A stretch of DNA of 52,547 nt from Zopfochytrium polystomum. Taxonomy: Eukaryota; Chytridiomycota; Chytridiomycetes; Chytridiales; Chytridiaceae. The position numbers and the translations under genes were made by a program. The notes under the pieces are model-generated. The model searched no databases. It was not told the DNA's origin and was given only the letters and a program-made list of their open reading frames with translations. The stretch is taken from NCBI GenBank assembly GCA_025765615.1, contig JAIVFJ010000382.1, positions 1 to 52,547 on the forward strand, written 5' to 3'. Below, piece after piece: positions 10,801-21,359 of the stretch (its first letter is position 1; each line of letters begins with the position of its first letter).

Positions 10801-13252
10801 GAGGGGTGGGAACTGAGAAAATGAAACCGGTGGTACAGCAATCAAGAACGCAAAGAACAGGGTCCCAAAAGATACGCCAATCAAGGGGTCCGTCCCTCAA
10901 GGGAGCCTTGCTGAATCATAGTGCCAATGGGGAAGGAAGGGGATGGGCCAAAAGCTGTGATGACAGAGGAACAAAAACGACGTTGGGAATTGACACGCAT
11001 GTGAACATAAGAAGAGGGGAGGTGAATACGTTCCCAGGAGGCAATGAGGCCAGCAACAGGGGAGCTGTCAAAAGCTTTCTTAATGTTGTTGAGGAGAAGG
11101 TATAAGGGCTGTTTAGTGGAATGGGCAAGGTCAAGGGCGTAGCGTACAAGGTGGAGAGGCTGGGTCAGGAGAAGAGCCAGGTAGGGCAGAGAAGTTGCGA
11201 CCAAGGAGTACATTGTGAGAAGAGAGGATGGAAGAGATACGAGAAAGACAGGATGGATTGAACAACTTTGGCAGCAAGTTCGCAGAGGCTGATTGGACAG
11301 AGGTTAGTGATGTCACCACCCCACGCAGCTTTCTTGGGTATGGGGAAGATGGAGGAAGATGCCCAAGAGTCTGGGATGTCAAGGAAGAGAAAAGAGCGAA
11401 TGATGAGGGAGGAGAAGAATGCAAGAGCATCAGGACCAGCTGCGAGGAGAAGCTCTCTGGAGATTTGGGAGGGGCCAGGGGCTTTGTTTGAGGCAAGAGA
11501 TGTGAGAGTGTTTTTGACGTTGTTGGCAGAAGGGGGCAGCATAACCTTGGAGAAAAGATCTGGGGGGATGTGGGGACGGGGTTGCATCTCAGAGTGAAAT
11601 GGAGAGGATGGTGGGAAGGGAGTGAGGGTACGAGGGCGAAACCAGTGTTCGACCTGTTGTTGGCAGATACCAGGGACAAGGTCAGGATCGTGGGTGATTG
11701 AGGGACCTTCGGCAGTAGTATAGCGAATGTGGTCGATGCTAGAGTTGCTGCGCGTGCAGGTTGAGGATGTTGTTGAGGACAGTCTTTATCTTGCCAGAAG
11801 AGAAAAGGTCGTGTCTATGTGTGAGAGCTGTGGCAATGTCCTCCATTTTGTGCTTTTCTGCTGCCTGGCGTTGGGCACGGTAGATGGCCTGGCGATGGCG
11901 GTTGAGGGCGGGGAGTAAAACATCACGATAGTCAGTTGTGTCCAAGAAGCGGGCTTTGTACTGAGAGTGGATGTGGGACAAGAAGGAGTAAGACTGATCT
12001 GCGCCCCACTCAGATGGGGTCAAAGGAATGGAAGGGAAGATGTTAGCCAGATCATGCGCAGGGTCTTTGGCAAGTGCCCACAGTTTCTCTACTTTCCAAC
12101 GTGCAACAAGGAATGGTTTGGCACGGCAATCTATCTTTGGCGCTACTGAGGAGGTTCCTTGTGAGGAAGGAACTTTTTGCCAAGCCGAAGCAGTAACTCG
12201 TGAAATGATGTTTAGAGTGTGTCAAGGTGGCTGACGAGGAGTGATGCACGTTCTGGGGAGGGGTATTGAAAGGGTAGGGATGGAGAATGGAGGAACTCAA
12301 GCTCGGAGGGGAGAAGAATGCTGTCCAAGGCTGCAAGGGCTGCTGAGAGGGGGGCAAGCTCAACTGAGACGGCTGAAGTGTAATTGTCGAGTTGCTCCTC
12401 TGCAGCTTCCAGGGGTTTGATGACCTGCCAGCGCAGAGGGGAGAAGGGAAAAGTGTGGAAGGGGGAGGAAGCAAGAATTATGTTGAAGGGGAGGTGGTCT
12501 GAAGTGTCAGTGAGATGGGGCTCTTCAAGTGGAGAAGAAATGTTAGCTTCAGTGACGTAGTCAAGAGCAGGGGGTGAGAGCCAAATGCTGTCCAAACGAG
12601 AGGAGTAGGAGCCAGCAGGGTGTGTGTAAGAGGGTAAGTCTGGGTGCAGGTGTCTAAAGGAATCAACAAAGCCTTTCAGGGAGAGGGTGGGGAGGAACCC
12701 ATGGCAGGAAGTAGGTGTGGGGGCTCTGGTGGAGTGGTCAAGGGGGTCAGTGATGGCATTCCAGTCACCAAACCAGTAGGCTTGGTGGGGTGAGGGTGGA
12801 GTCAGATGAGGCAAGAGAGTTGCACCATTTTTGCAAGTCAGGGAGTTCCTCAGATTGGGGGTCAGCAGGCCAGTAAATATTTCGCAGGAGGATGGAGCGT
12901 CGAGCAAAAGATAAGGTGAGGGCAATGGCATGAGTTCCAAAGTGGGAGACTTCAGTGATGTGTGGTGCCAGGGAAGATGAAATGATGAAACCAACGCCAG
13001 TGTGACGGGAGGGGGTGGAGGATATGAAGAAACCTTTGTAATTCCTAGTGATGTGACGAATGGAAGTGGGTGGCCTCTGTGTCAGAGCAGCCAGTTTCTT
13101 GAATGGCAAGGATGGTGGTTTTGGTGTGATTGAGCCAGTGGAAGATAGATGCAGCCTTGGTGGGGAAGGCACGACGGATGTTCCAAGTTGCAAAGCGAAG
13201 GGAGGGGTGGTGGTGTTGGGGGTGGTGTGCTAGGCACAGGGCTAGTTGACAT
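7876..13252 (-). pseudogene. LINE B ORF2, multiply frameshifted
   Basis: The ATG at 13252-13250 sits in the same TAGTCAACTATG context as in copies A and D. Endonuclease, RT (KKAFDS, FALVDDTN) and RNase H (FDTDGS, GNERADKLA) segments are all recognisable but spread over several frames. Breaks lie near 13070, 12790, 12220, 11760, 11190, 10890, 10650 and 10350. The C-terminal codons are carried by 1812-1520, beyond the nested copy A. The many indels make this copy older than A and D. Confidence 0.85.
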
Positions 13253-13395
13253 AGTTGACTAAGGGGTGCAGGAAGTCCTGCTAATAATGTCTCTGTTTTT
13301 TTTTTTTTTTGTTTTTTTTTTTGGAGAAATAAGAGTGATATCAATAGCAAAGGGGCTTTCACAAAAAAAAAAAAAAAGAATAAGAATATTGGTCA
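13253..13395 (-). other. LINE ORF1-ORF2 spacer with two homopolymer tracts
   Basis: On the plus strand the spacer has a T-rich run around 13297-13322 (interrupted by one G) and an A-run around 13363-13377. Copy D has the same spacer in the sense orientation at 31111-31259, with a T-run and an A-run of about 38. The tracts differ greatly in length between copies, as expected for slippage during reverse transcription. Confidence 0.7.
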
Positions 13396-15040
13396 AGTTG
13401 AGGCAGTGTTCCTGGTTTTTGAGGCAGTTTTTGGGGGCAGGTTTGGGGGCAGGTTTGGGGGCAGTTCTGTTGGGAGGAGTTGAAGAGGAACTGGAGCTTG
13501 AGTGTGTGGTGACAGCTGATCGAGCTGGGACAGTAGTAGTAGAAGAAGGTTCAGCGGAGGAACAGGTCGTCAAGGTCCTCATCAATCGGGTCATTGTATT
13601 TCATCAACCATTCTTCAATTGTCCGGAGGCGAGAGCTTAGGAGCTGGGTGGTTGTGTCCACTGTGGTGAGGCGGCTGTCCAATTGTGCAGTGAGTGGCTC
13701 CAGTGTGGTGACTCGCTGATTTAGGTTGTGGATGGCGCCAGCATGGTTTTTGAGTGAAGTGTCCACGGTGGCTGCAGCAGCTGCAAGTCTCTGAATGTCG
13801 TGGTCCACCTTTGCTAAGCCGTGTTCCAGTGCTGCAGGGATTGGCTCAAGTTGGGAAAGCTGAGTGGTGAGTTTTTGGATGTCAGTGCGTACTGATGTCT
13901 GATGCTCTTTCAGCTCTGTGTGCAAGGAGGTCTGTTGTGCGAGAAGCTGTTGCTGGATGTTTTCAAGGACCTTCAAAATTGACTGCAGCTGTGGAGGAGG
14001 GACAGGAGGGGGAGCAGGACAGGACAGGTGGGGGAGTTGTGGTGTCAGGAGGGGCCTGAGCTGTCTGGCTGTTGTCTTTGGAATCTGCTGAAGTGGCTTG
14101 GTTAAGGAGGGAGCCAGGAGGGGCGGCCAGTTTTGCAAGATTGAGAGGTATGGTTGGAGTTTCCACAACGGCGACAGCAGGGGAAGGGAGTGAAATCTTC
14201 CTTTTGGAGTGGGTGAAATGGGAGTGCACGGCCATTGAAGACAACTGATTGGTTAGTTTTTTGCAACATCAATGCGCGGGTTGTAAAAACAAAATGGGCA
14301 GACGACGAAAGGCCAGCAGTGCCCTTTGCTGAGTTGAAGAATCCTGGAATGCGAACTGACGTGCACCCAAACTCATATTGGATGGCCTCAAGGTCATAGA
14401 TACTTGTGGAGCGACGAATGTTATAAAGGACAGCTGTGCGTTGCTTTTCATCGCTGATTCGCCGCTGGTTTTCTGCAGAAGGTTCCAGTGGTCGAATTGT
14501 GACACCTGCACCCATAATAGTTATGAACTGAGGGGGATTGTGAGGAGGGCCATCAAAAAGAACTGTGGCAGATGCGGAGGCGGAAAGCTGGTGGTGTGCA
14601 AAATGAATAGCCATTATGGAGCCGCACGAGGATAAAGCAGAGGTGATTGCATGACGCAGGGAGTCCTTTTGCTCATCAAAGTTCTTTCTAGTAGTTCCAG
14701 GAGCCAGGTGTTGGAGTACGAGATGGTTGGTAGGTTCGTTGGTGAATTCTGTGGCAGCAGCTGGTAGTCGACAGGTGTAAGAAAATTTAATGTGTGGGGA
14801 TGTGGTCTGAAGACGGGCAGCCTGTTCGTCCGACAAAGGATGCAGAAGGCGGAGCGAGTAAGAAGTCTGGTCCTTTGAGAGCAAGGGCCGCTGTCGGATG
14901 GTGAGGTTGCAAGTGGAGATAAAGCGTAGGATGTCAAGTTCAGTGAGTGGGGCAATAGTGGGGTCTGGCTGAGTGGTGATTGTCAATATGTGCTGATCAG
15001 CGTGGGTGCCGAAGAACGTGGAGGGAGGTGGGCTGCTCAT
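13396..15040 (-). pseudogene. LINE B ORF1 (gag-like, CCHC knuckle and coiled coil), frameshifted
   Basis: ORF1 proteins of LINEs bind the element RNA in a ribonucleoprotein. The first unambiguous ATG outside the repeats is at 15040 (MSSPPPSTFFG). The N-terminal part is unfamiliar. A CCHC knuckle CRRCGNSNHTSQSC lies near 14150, followed in another frame by a Pro-rich linker and a long Gln/Leu-rich coiled-coil segment. The zinc-knuckle frame stops at 14102, while the coiled-coil frame runs from about 14168 to 13551 and is then broken again by an extra T relative to copy D. The intended protein probably ended in a Ser/Pro/Lys-rich tail. Confidence 0.75.
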
Positions 15041-15144
15041 GAAATAGGGGGGTGCCAATCCCAATTCAGCACAAAGGTTGTGATGTGGTTGCAATGTGGT
15101 TGTGGTGGTGAAGGAGGAAAGTGCATTGCTGGAGGCAATCTGGC

Positions 15145-15637
15145 AGCAATCTGAAGTCAATCTGACGATGATCTGACGACAATCGGATGATTATCTGGCA
15201 ATCTGACAAGAATTGGGCGTTCCTGGTAATAATCTGAAGTCAATCTGGCGACAATCTGATGATGATATGATGATCTGGAGACAATATGACGAAAATCTGA
15301 CTGTTGACCTGACAATGATGTGTCAATCTGACAAAGATCTGACGATCTGGAGTCAATCTGATGAAGATCTGATGTCAATCTGATGATCTGGGAGTCAATC
15401 TGACGTTGATCTGACGATGGTCTGACGATCTGATGAAGATCTGACGTCAATCTGGCAGTGGCAAAGCGGTGGGGGTGGTGGTGGAGGGTTCTGGAGTCAA
15501 TCTGAAGTCGATCTGATGATGATCTGACGATCTGACAACAATCTGATGTTGATCTGACGTTGATCTGGCAGTGGCAAGGTGGTGGGGGGTGGTGGTGGTG
15601 GAGGGTGCAGTCTTGAGTGTCTCTTGACAAGGTTTTT
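15145..15637 (-). repeat. LINE 5' region: degenerate tandem TCAGATYG-type repeats (copy B)
   Basis: On the minus strand this is a 5' leader beginning AAAAACCTTGTC, then CACC-rich stretches, then about 430 bases of short degenerate repeats built on CAGATTGA, CAGATCGTCAGA and CAGATCTTCATCAGA. The same architecture is in copy D at 28837-29370. Its position ahead of ORF1 suggests a repeated promoter or leader; that role is inferred. Confidence 0.8.
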
Positions 15638-16219
15638 GCCCGAAAGGTCGTTGACGTACGCCAGAATGAAGCAGAGGCTGCCTTGGTCCGGCACCAGAAG
15701 AGGCAGGGGTCTGCCTGGCTCTGAGCAAAGCCTTTTGACCAAAGGTGGAGGGCTAGACGCCGATACCAAGTTCGTCCTGATTGGTTCAGCCCATAGAGAC
15801 CCTTCAGCAGTAGCCACACTAGTCCAGGGGAGATCGATACGCCAGGTGGTGGTGCCATGTAGATTGGTATGTCTAGGATCCTGTATAGGTAGGCTGAGGA
15901 GATGTCGATCATCTCCATGTCCCAGCCATACAGGGTGCTGAGGGCAATCATCCAACGAAGTGTGTTGCCTCTAATAACTGGCGGGTAGGTGAGGGTGAAG
16001 TCGACGCCAGGCTGCTGGGTGAATCCACGAGCAACAAGTCGAGCACTGGAACTGCTCAATGGTGCCGTCCGGTTTGAACTTGAGCTTGTAGACCCACTTG
16101 CAGCTGACAATGTTGGTGTCAGGCGGAGCTGCTGACTCTACAAAGACTCCCATCTTGCGAAGCATATCCAGCTCGTACTCTTTGGCCTCCTTCCACTGCT
16201 CTGCATGAGGCGATGCCAT
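15638..16219 (-). pseudogene. Copia-1 reverse transcriptase fragment, truncated at the active site by LINE B
   Basis: The minus strand reads KEYELDMLRKMGVF and SCKWVYKLKFKPDGTIE, then after a frameshift near 16050 ARLVARGFTQQPGVDF, MIALSTLYGWDMEMIDISSA and LLKGLYGLNQSGRTWYRRL. These are the usual Copia (Ty1) RT blocks. It reaches AYVNDLSG, equivalent to the YVDD box, and is cut there by the 5' end of LINE B. The rest of RT and RNase H is absent on this side. Confidence 0.85.
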
Positions 16220-16779
16220 GGCCTCCTAGTGCGTCAGTGGATCCTTGTATGTGTCTGGGGATACTTTGATTGAGTTGGAGTTGATATTGAAGGCGTAAAG
16301 GGGTCTGTCTTCATTGTCAGCATCAGACTCGTAGACTGACTGGATATCGTTATTGTCTAAGTCCTCGTCAGGCTCACACGCAAACAGCACATCTTGCACA
16401 ACAGAGTGCTGTCAGCAGGTAGCACTTCGCCTGATGCAGCGGGGTCCACTTCACCACTGGGCCTGTCAATACCCCTTGCGGATAGAGAACTTGAGACGTC
16501 CAGGCGAACGCAGGGCCCCCCCAAGCAGGGCCCTCACCATCCCGACCATGCCTGCTGATGAGCCTCTGCGCTAGACCTGGGCAAATTCTCCAGGATTGCT
16601 GGGCCCACCTGCCCCTTGCATCGCTGGGCGGAAAGGTCTCCGGGGCATCAGCAGTGGCTGGTGCTGAGGCTTCCTGTGCGCGATAGTGTGGGGCGACGTG
16701 AGGTGACGTTAATGGTATTGAATTGTTTTTGGTTGTGAAGAGAAAATTTGAAAAGGGAATGGTGTAGAAAAGAAAGTAT
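16220..16779 (-). other. Copia-1 linker between integrase and reverse transcriptase
   Basis: This stretch lies between the integrase C-terminal remnants and the RT fragment. I recognise no domain in it; the position corresponds to the variable, low-complexity linker of Copia polyproteins. Confidence 0.4.
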
Positions 16780-18432
16780 TAGTTTAGTGAAGTTTGGAGC
16801 GACTCACCGGGTCAGGTGGAATTGGGTGTTTCCTTGGTCGGCCTGGCTTCCTCTTAGGGGGTGGCTCCTGCCCAGCGACTGCTGCTGGTTTCTTTGTTGT
16901 GCTGCACTTCTGTTTGGGGGGTGGCTCCTGCTCGACATCTGGTGCAGGCGCAGCTGTTGGTGGTGGAGGCTCTGCTGAGATGCTCACTGATCTGCTGCTC
17001 TTGGAGCTCCCACAGGATAGCAATGGAGCGCGAGGGGCTGCCAAGGTAAACAGCAGGACGGCCCTTGGGGCTAACACGGTAGAAACACTTGGAGCCAAAG
17101 GTGCGAAAGTGGCCAACCATTGGTGGGATGTGGTGGCGGCTTTCGAACGGAGAGAGGATGCCACACTGGATGTTTGGTAGACAGTTCTTGATTTGTGAAG
17201 CTTGACGGTAAGCGTAGCTCCAAAATGTGAGTGGAACGTTAGGTGCGCCAAGTAGAAGTGACAGGGTCATGTCTGTGACGGTTTGGATGTGACGTTCTGC
17301 AACAGAGTTTCATCTGGGCTGTGCGTGAAGGGGACGCCTTGAGCTGAATTCCATGGCAGTCACAGAAGGACTTGAAGGTCCGATTGAAGCTCTCCTTGCC
17401 ACGATCCAATCGGATGACCTGTACTTTGCGTCCCTCCGTTTTCTCAAGAAAGAGAATCAGGCGAATTAGAAACAGTAATGCATCGCTTTTGCAAGCAATA
17501 GGAATGTCCCAAGAGAAACGACTGCTCTCGCAAACGACAGTGATTGCATAGTTGTAGCCATCAAAGGAAGTAATGGGGATGGAGTTGACATCAACGTTGA
17601 GGGTGTGGGCAAATGGGAGTTGTTCCTCATCATGCTCTGGGAATGATTTTTGGCGCATCTTGGCCTGCGACACAAGTTTGGCACTTTGTGGGGTACGAAG
17701 CATCAATGGGTGGTAGGTCTGCTGTCATCCGGTGGTGGAGCATGTAGCCGAGGCGCTGGAAGCCGACGTGTTCCAGGGTGCGATGAAGTCTTTCAACCTC
17801 TGCAATCCAGAGCCTCTTGGCCTTGCTCACAACAGGTGGTGGCCCATCTGGGCTTGGGTAGTGTTCGCAGTGGGCAAGGGCGATAATGGCAGCAGAGGCA
17901 TGGCTGAGGCGGTGTAGTCTCAAATTCTTGGTGACGAGGAAGTGGAGCCCAGGACGTTTGGTGCAACTACCAACAGGAGTACTATTGCTTCTGTTGAATA
18001 TGGTGCCAGGTTTATCCACATCCATAGAGACAAAGAACTTCCCGTCTCTCTCAATGTCATTGGTGGCAACGAGACTGTTTAGTGCAGTTGGTGTCAACAA
18101 CGATTGGGGACTCTCTGAAGACAACTGAGTGCGATGAGAGGAGGGCAACAGATTTCTGGAACATGAGATGCAGAGCGGAAGTTAGAGGTCCTCTTTTGGT
18201 GCGCCTGAGGTGGAGGCCTACTGAAAATTTGACTCCCCTGAATCACTGTAGTCAGACTCAGTCTCGTACTCGCTGAGAGACTGTGAGGCATCCAGGGCTG
18301 CAACAAGGGCGACTGGGGCTTCTTCTTTACAAGGCAGTCTCTGGCATAGTGGTTCTTGAGGCCACACTGGTGACAGACGACAACACTGTCAACTACTGAA
18401 GCATCTCGTTGCTGTTGGTCAACAGTTGCCAA
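16780..18432 (-). pseudogene. Copia-1 nucleocapsid knuckle, GAG-pre-integrase and integrase remnants
   Basis: In minus-strand order: a CCHC nucleocapsid knuckle CHQCGLKNHYARDC (~18370); a protease-like tail around FFVSMD and RPGLHFLVTKN; the GAG-pre-integrase motif LHRTLEHVGFQRLGYML with CQTC; and integrase core pieces (IRLDRGKESFNRTFKSFC, then LLLGAPNVPLTFWSYAYRQA and FRTFGSKCFYRVSP). Frames shift near 18100, 17650, 17290 and 16850. The conserved Asn of the IRSDNGGE-type block is Arg here. No functional protein can be made. Confidence 0.8.
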
Positions 18433-18633
18433 TGCTGCAGGTGGGTTGTTGTTGCTGTTCCTCTCTCTCTGGCTGCGGCGACGCTCAGACTGCTCCTGGT
18501 TCTGGCGACCACCTCGGTCAGGTCGTTCCTTACAAGGCCTCTCCCAACAGTTGCTGCGTTGGTTCTCACGAGAGTCAAAGCGAGCATGATGCCGCTCTGA
18601 CCTGTCTGCCCGTCGGGAGTGGCCATCCTTGCG

Positions 18634-19704
18634 TCAACCTTGGGGAACACTGAGTAGGGCTGCCTTGTTCACTGGGTTAGCGGGTGGCTCCACGAAGTCT
18701 TCAGGGTTGCGGTTGCGGGCCTCCATAATCTTCAGGTAATCGAACAGACCAATGATGTCTGTGATGGTGCCATCATCAATCTTGCTCATATAGTGGTTGA
18801 CTTGGGGAAACCAGTATTTGTTGTTCTTGAAACTTTGGTTTAGTACATGGACAGCAGAACGAAAACTTAGGGTTATGTCAATCTGGTCGCGCATGTCGAT
18901 TGGAGTGAGTTCCGTGCACGCTGTAGGGATGAAGGTCCAATAGCTGACATACCGTGGGTGGTTGGGTACATATACTGGGAGGATACACATGACATCCAAT
19001 CGTTCCACATCAGGGGGTGCTGCAGCAGTCCAGTTGACAAATCCTGCACCAGCAGCAGCAGGGCCAGCTCCAGCGGCAGCTCCAGCAGCAGCAGCAGCGT
19101 CAGCACTAGCTCCAGCTCTGGCGGCTGTGCCAATGGCGGCGCTGGCACGTCGTGCTGCTCGAAGGCAAACAGTAGCAGGTGCATCCTTTGGAGTGAGTTC
19201 CTGTGCACGCTGTAGGGATGCATAGTGCATCTCAAATTTCTGCTGGAAGTCCACAATTCTTTCTTTCTCTCCAATGCGGAGTATCTTGAACTCGTCAATA
19301 AGGTTCATAGCCTGTGCAGGGTCGACACGGCCGACTTTGCGCTTGAGTTCGGCAAGGGCCTCGAAGACAAAGTAGATGCCACTAATCTTTTGCTTGAGGT
19401 TTTCGCCAACATGATTCCGAATGTGCATCATAGCCAGCTTGTTTTGCGCATAGGTTCCAGGAAAGACAGTTCCGTTGTCACTGAAGGTCCAATAGCCAAC
19501 ATACTGTGGGTGGTTGGGAACATATAATGGGAGGATACGCATGACATCTGATCGCTCCACATCAGGGGGTGCTGCAGCAGTCCAGTTGACGAATCCTGCG
19601 CTGGCAGCAGCAGCTCCAGCCCTGGCGACTGCGCCGATCATGGCCAGTAACAAGTGCATCCTTGCCAGCGAGATAGCCAAGTACGTCTTCGTACCATGTG
19701 TCAA
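18634..19704 (-). CDS. Copia-1 gag-like polyprotein start, with internal duplication
   Basis: A 356-residue minus-strand frame begins MTHGTKTYLAISLARMHLL and has UBN2-type gag features such as helical blocks (DEFKILRIGEKERIVDFQQK) and FDYLKIMEARNRNPEDF. A block of about 40 residues starting GFVNWTAAAPPDVER and ending YWTF occurs twice, near 19500-19620 and 18940-19065. An Ala/Gly-rich low-complexity stretch lies between the copies. The frame stops before the nucleocapsid knuckle, which is in another frame at about 18370. It is the least damaged part of Copia-1. Confidence 0.65.
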   Translation of the reverse strand: MTHGTKTYLAISLARMHLLLAMIGAVARAGAAAASAGFVNWTAAAPPDVERSDVMRILPLYVPNHPQYVGYWTFSDNGTVFPGTYAQNKLAMMHIRNHVGENLKQKISGIYFVFEALAELKRKVGRVDPAQAMNLIDEFKILRIGEKERIVDFQQKFEMHYASLQRAQELTPKDAPATVCLRAARRASAAIGTAARAGASADAAAAAGAAAGAGPAAAGAGFVNWTAAAPPDVERLDVMCILPVYVPNHPRYVSYWTFIPTACTELTPIDMRDQIDITLSFRSAVHVLNQSFKNNKYWFPQVNHYMSKIDDGTITDIIGLFDYLKIMEARNRNPEDFVEPPANPVNKAALLSVPQG

Positions 19705-20164
19705 AGTAGATGGTGTTATTGAGGGGCCTGGTGGACTAGTTTGACGCTCATATTGTGTCAGGGAAAAGGTTTGTTAAGGGGGTTCCGAAGGATGGGGTCG
19801 AAATGGAATTGGGATTCTAAGCAATTGGATTTTCAATTTGTGATAGGTCGCTTTCGAGAGAAATGGGTCACGTGATTGGGGTGCGAAGGATTGAAAACAG
19901 TGGCTGTATAGCTGACTGGTGAAGACGGTTGATCACTCTCAACACGCTGGACAGTGCTTGTTCGATTCCTCGATGGAAGATCGCTCTTTTGGTTGTTGGT
20001 TGGGTGGGGTTGATGGATCTTCACGCTCTGGAGAGGTCTCCCTGGTAAGGTGTTGAAATCTGGCAGTCGAGGGTGGTGGTGGAAGGCGAACGAGAGGGTT
20101 GCGGGAGCAGGAGGGCGTGACAAGTCAAGTCTGTGATCAACTTCTCCCTTTTTTTTTTCTTCTT
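19705..20164. other. Leader region upstream of Copia-1 gag, no gene seen
   Basis: The stretch between the Copia-1 gag start and the AT-rich viral segment has mixed composition and no recognisable domain in any frame. It could include the Copia-1 leader or a degraded LTR, but I see neither a second copy of it nor a clear primer-binding site. Base composition changes sharply to AT-rich around 20165. Confidence 0.4.
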
Positions 20165-21190
20165 TTCACGCGGGGGCATATTCCAACATTATCTGATAAA
20201 GAAAAAATATTTTACAACAATTTAAAAAAAAATAAGAATTTACTACCATTTACAAATGGAACATACCACATTGAAGAAAAAGAATTTAGGAAATCTGTAA
20301 AAGAAGACTATTACAATTTCAACTTAGGATATGATTATGATCTGAATATTGACACAAGCAAAGTGTGGAAGTTTTTAGAAGAAGTTACCAACGAAAAATG
20401 TGAGAGACTATATCATCAAAAGACTAAGTGATAGTTTAACTCCCAATATTATGAATGACACAATGGTATTTATGATAGGATCTGAGGGATCAAATGGAAA
20501 AACACAGCTTATGGAATTGATGATGTACACTTTAGGTGAATTTGCAGATGGAATTGAGTCAACCTTAATCACAAAACCAACAGGAGACCCAGGAGCTGCA
20601 ACAGCTTATTTAGTCAAATTAAAGAACAAAAGATTTGTTTATATGAGTGAAACTGGATCAAAGGATAAGATAAATCCACAAATTGTGAAAAAAATAACAG
20701 GTAATGATAGAATTAGTGTAAGAGAGCTTTTTAAATCTCAAGAAACAATAAAAGTTGAAGCAAAACTATTCATGGCATGTAACACTTTACCTGAAGGACC
20801 AGCGGAAGAAAAAGCGATTTGGAGAAGAATAAACGTGATCCATTTCATAGTAGGTTTGTGGAAAACCCATCAGGAGCAAATGAATATAACGTAAATAAAA
20901 TCTGAACACAAAAATGGTACAAGATGTGTCTTGGCGACAAGGATTCATGAAAATATTAATTGATTATTTGTCAATAGACGTTCCAGAACCGGAAGAGAAG
21001 AAAAAGAGTTGATAAAAATGCTGGAGAGAAAGTTCAGTGGAAAATGGCCAAAAAAGGACTAGTCAATTATAGAATGTCTAAGACAAACACCAGCTTCAAA
21101 TATTAAAAAGAAAGGTTGGAAGGGATTAAAATTCAAAGAAGAATTAGATGTAGAGGATATTTCAGATTCTATATGAAAAGATCTTATTGG
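20165..21190 (+). pseudogene. Virus-type D5_N primase-helicase, SF3 helicase region, frameshifted
   Basis: An N-terminal D5_N-like block is visible (LLPFTNGTYHIEEKEFR, a tyrosine-rich stretch, then DYIIKRLSDSL). It is followed by a complete SF3 ATPase: Walker A GSEGSNGKTQ (about 20478), a Walker B-like RFVYMSETG (about 20635), the RELF segment, sensor KLFMACNTLP (about 20770) and the Arg motif IWRRI (about 20820). These helicases, fused to a primase, drive genome replication in large DNA viruses and some phages. Frame changes near 20395 (an A-run) and 20850, then stops, show it is dead. The segment is AT-rich like 1-1187. An endogenous viral fragment is the simplest reading. It is clearly distinct from the SF3 helicase at 1-782. 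Confidence 0.75.
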
Positions 21191-21359
21191 ACAGCATTTT
21201 TTTTTTGTCGGAAAAAGTTTTCTTTGGTAGATTAAAGTCAAATATTTAGGGGGAGATTGTTACATATTTTTATCATAATATTAAAAAAACACTTGTCGGA
21301 AAAAAATTTTTGGTTACATTTAATTCAAAAATTAAAAGAGTGAATGTCGATGTTTTATT
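21191..21359. other. AT-rich tail of the virus-like segment
   Basis: This is AT-rich DNA with several A/T runs and no recognisable coding motif. It ends where the hairpin-rich repeat begins near 21360. Confidence 0.4.

Larger units (their letters stand above)
7864..15637 (-). mobile_element. LINE copy B/C, 5' and central segment
   Basis: This minus-strand LINE comprises 5' repeats, ORF1, spacer and most of ORF2; the 3' remainder is at 1188-1812. The 5' terminus AAAAACCTTGTC (15637 downward) is the same nucleotide at which copy D begins, so this end is full length. The flanks disagree. The 5' side abuts a Copia reverse transcriptase at 15638, while the 3' tail abuts AT-rich virus-like DNA at 1187. 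No target-site duplication is found, which suggests later recombination or deletion. Confidence 0.85.

Noticed and set aside
15145..15570. TCAGAT repeats as a CRISPR array
   Set aside because: Units are short, degenerate and contiguous, with no constant repeat plus unique spacer pattern, and they belong to a LINE 5' end in a eukaryotic context.
1813..15637. Twin-priming inversion as the cause of the head-to-head and tail-to-tail LINE pieces
   Set aside because: The exact 12-bp duplication and restored full length on removal of copy A are explained better by a nested insertion.
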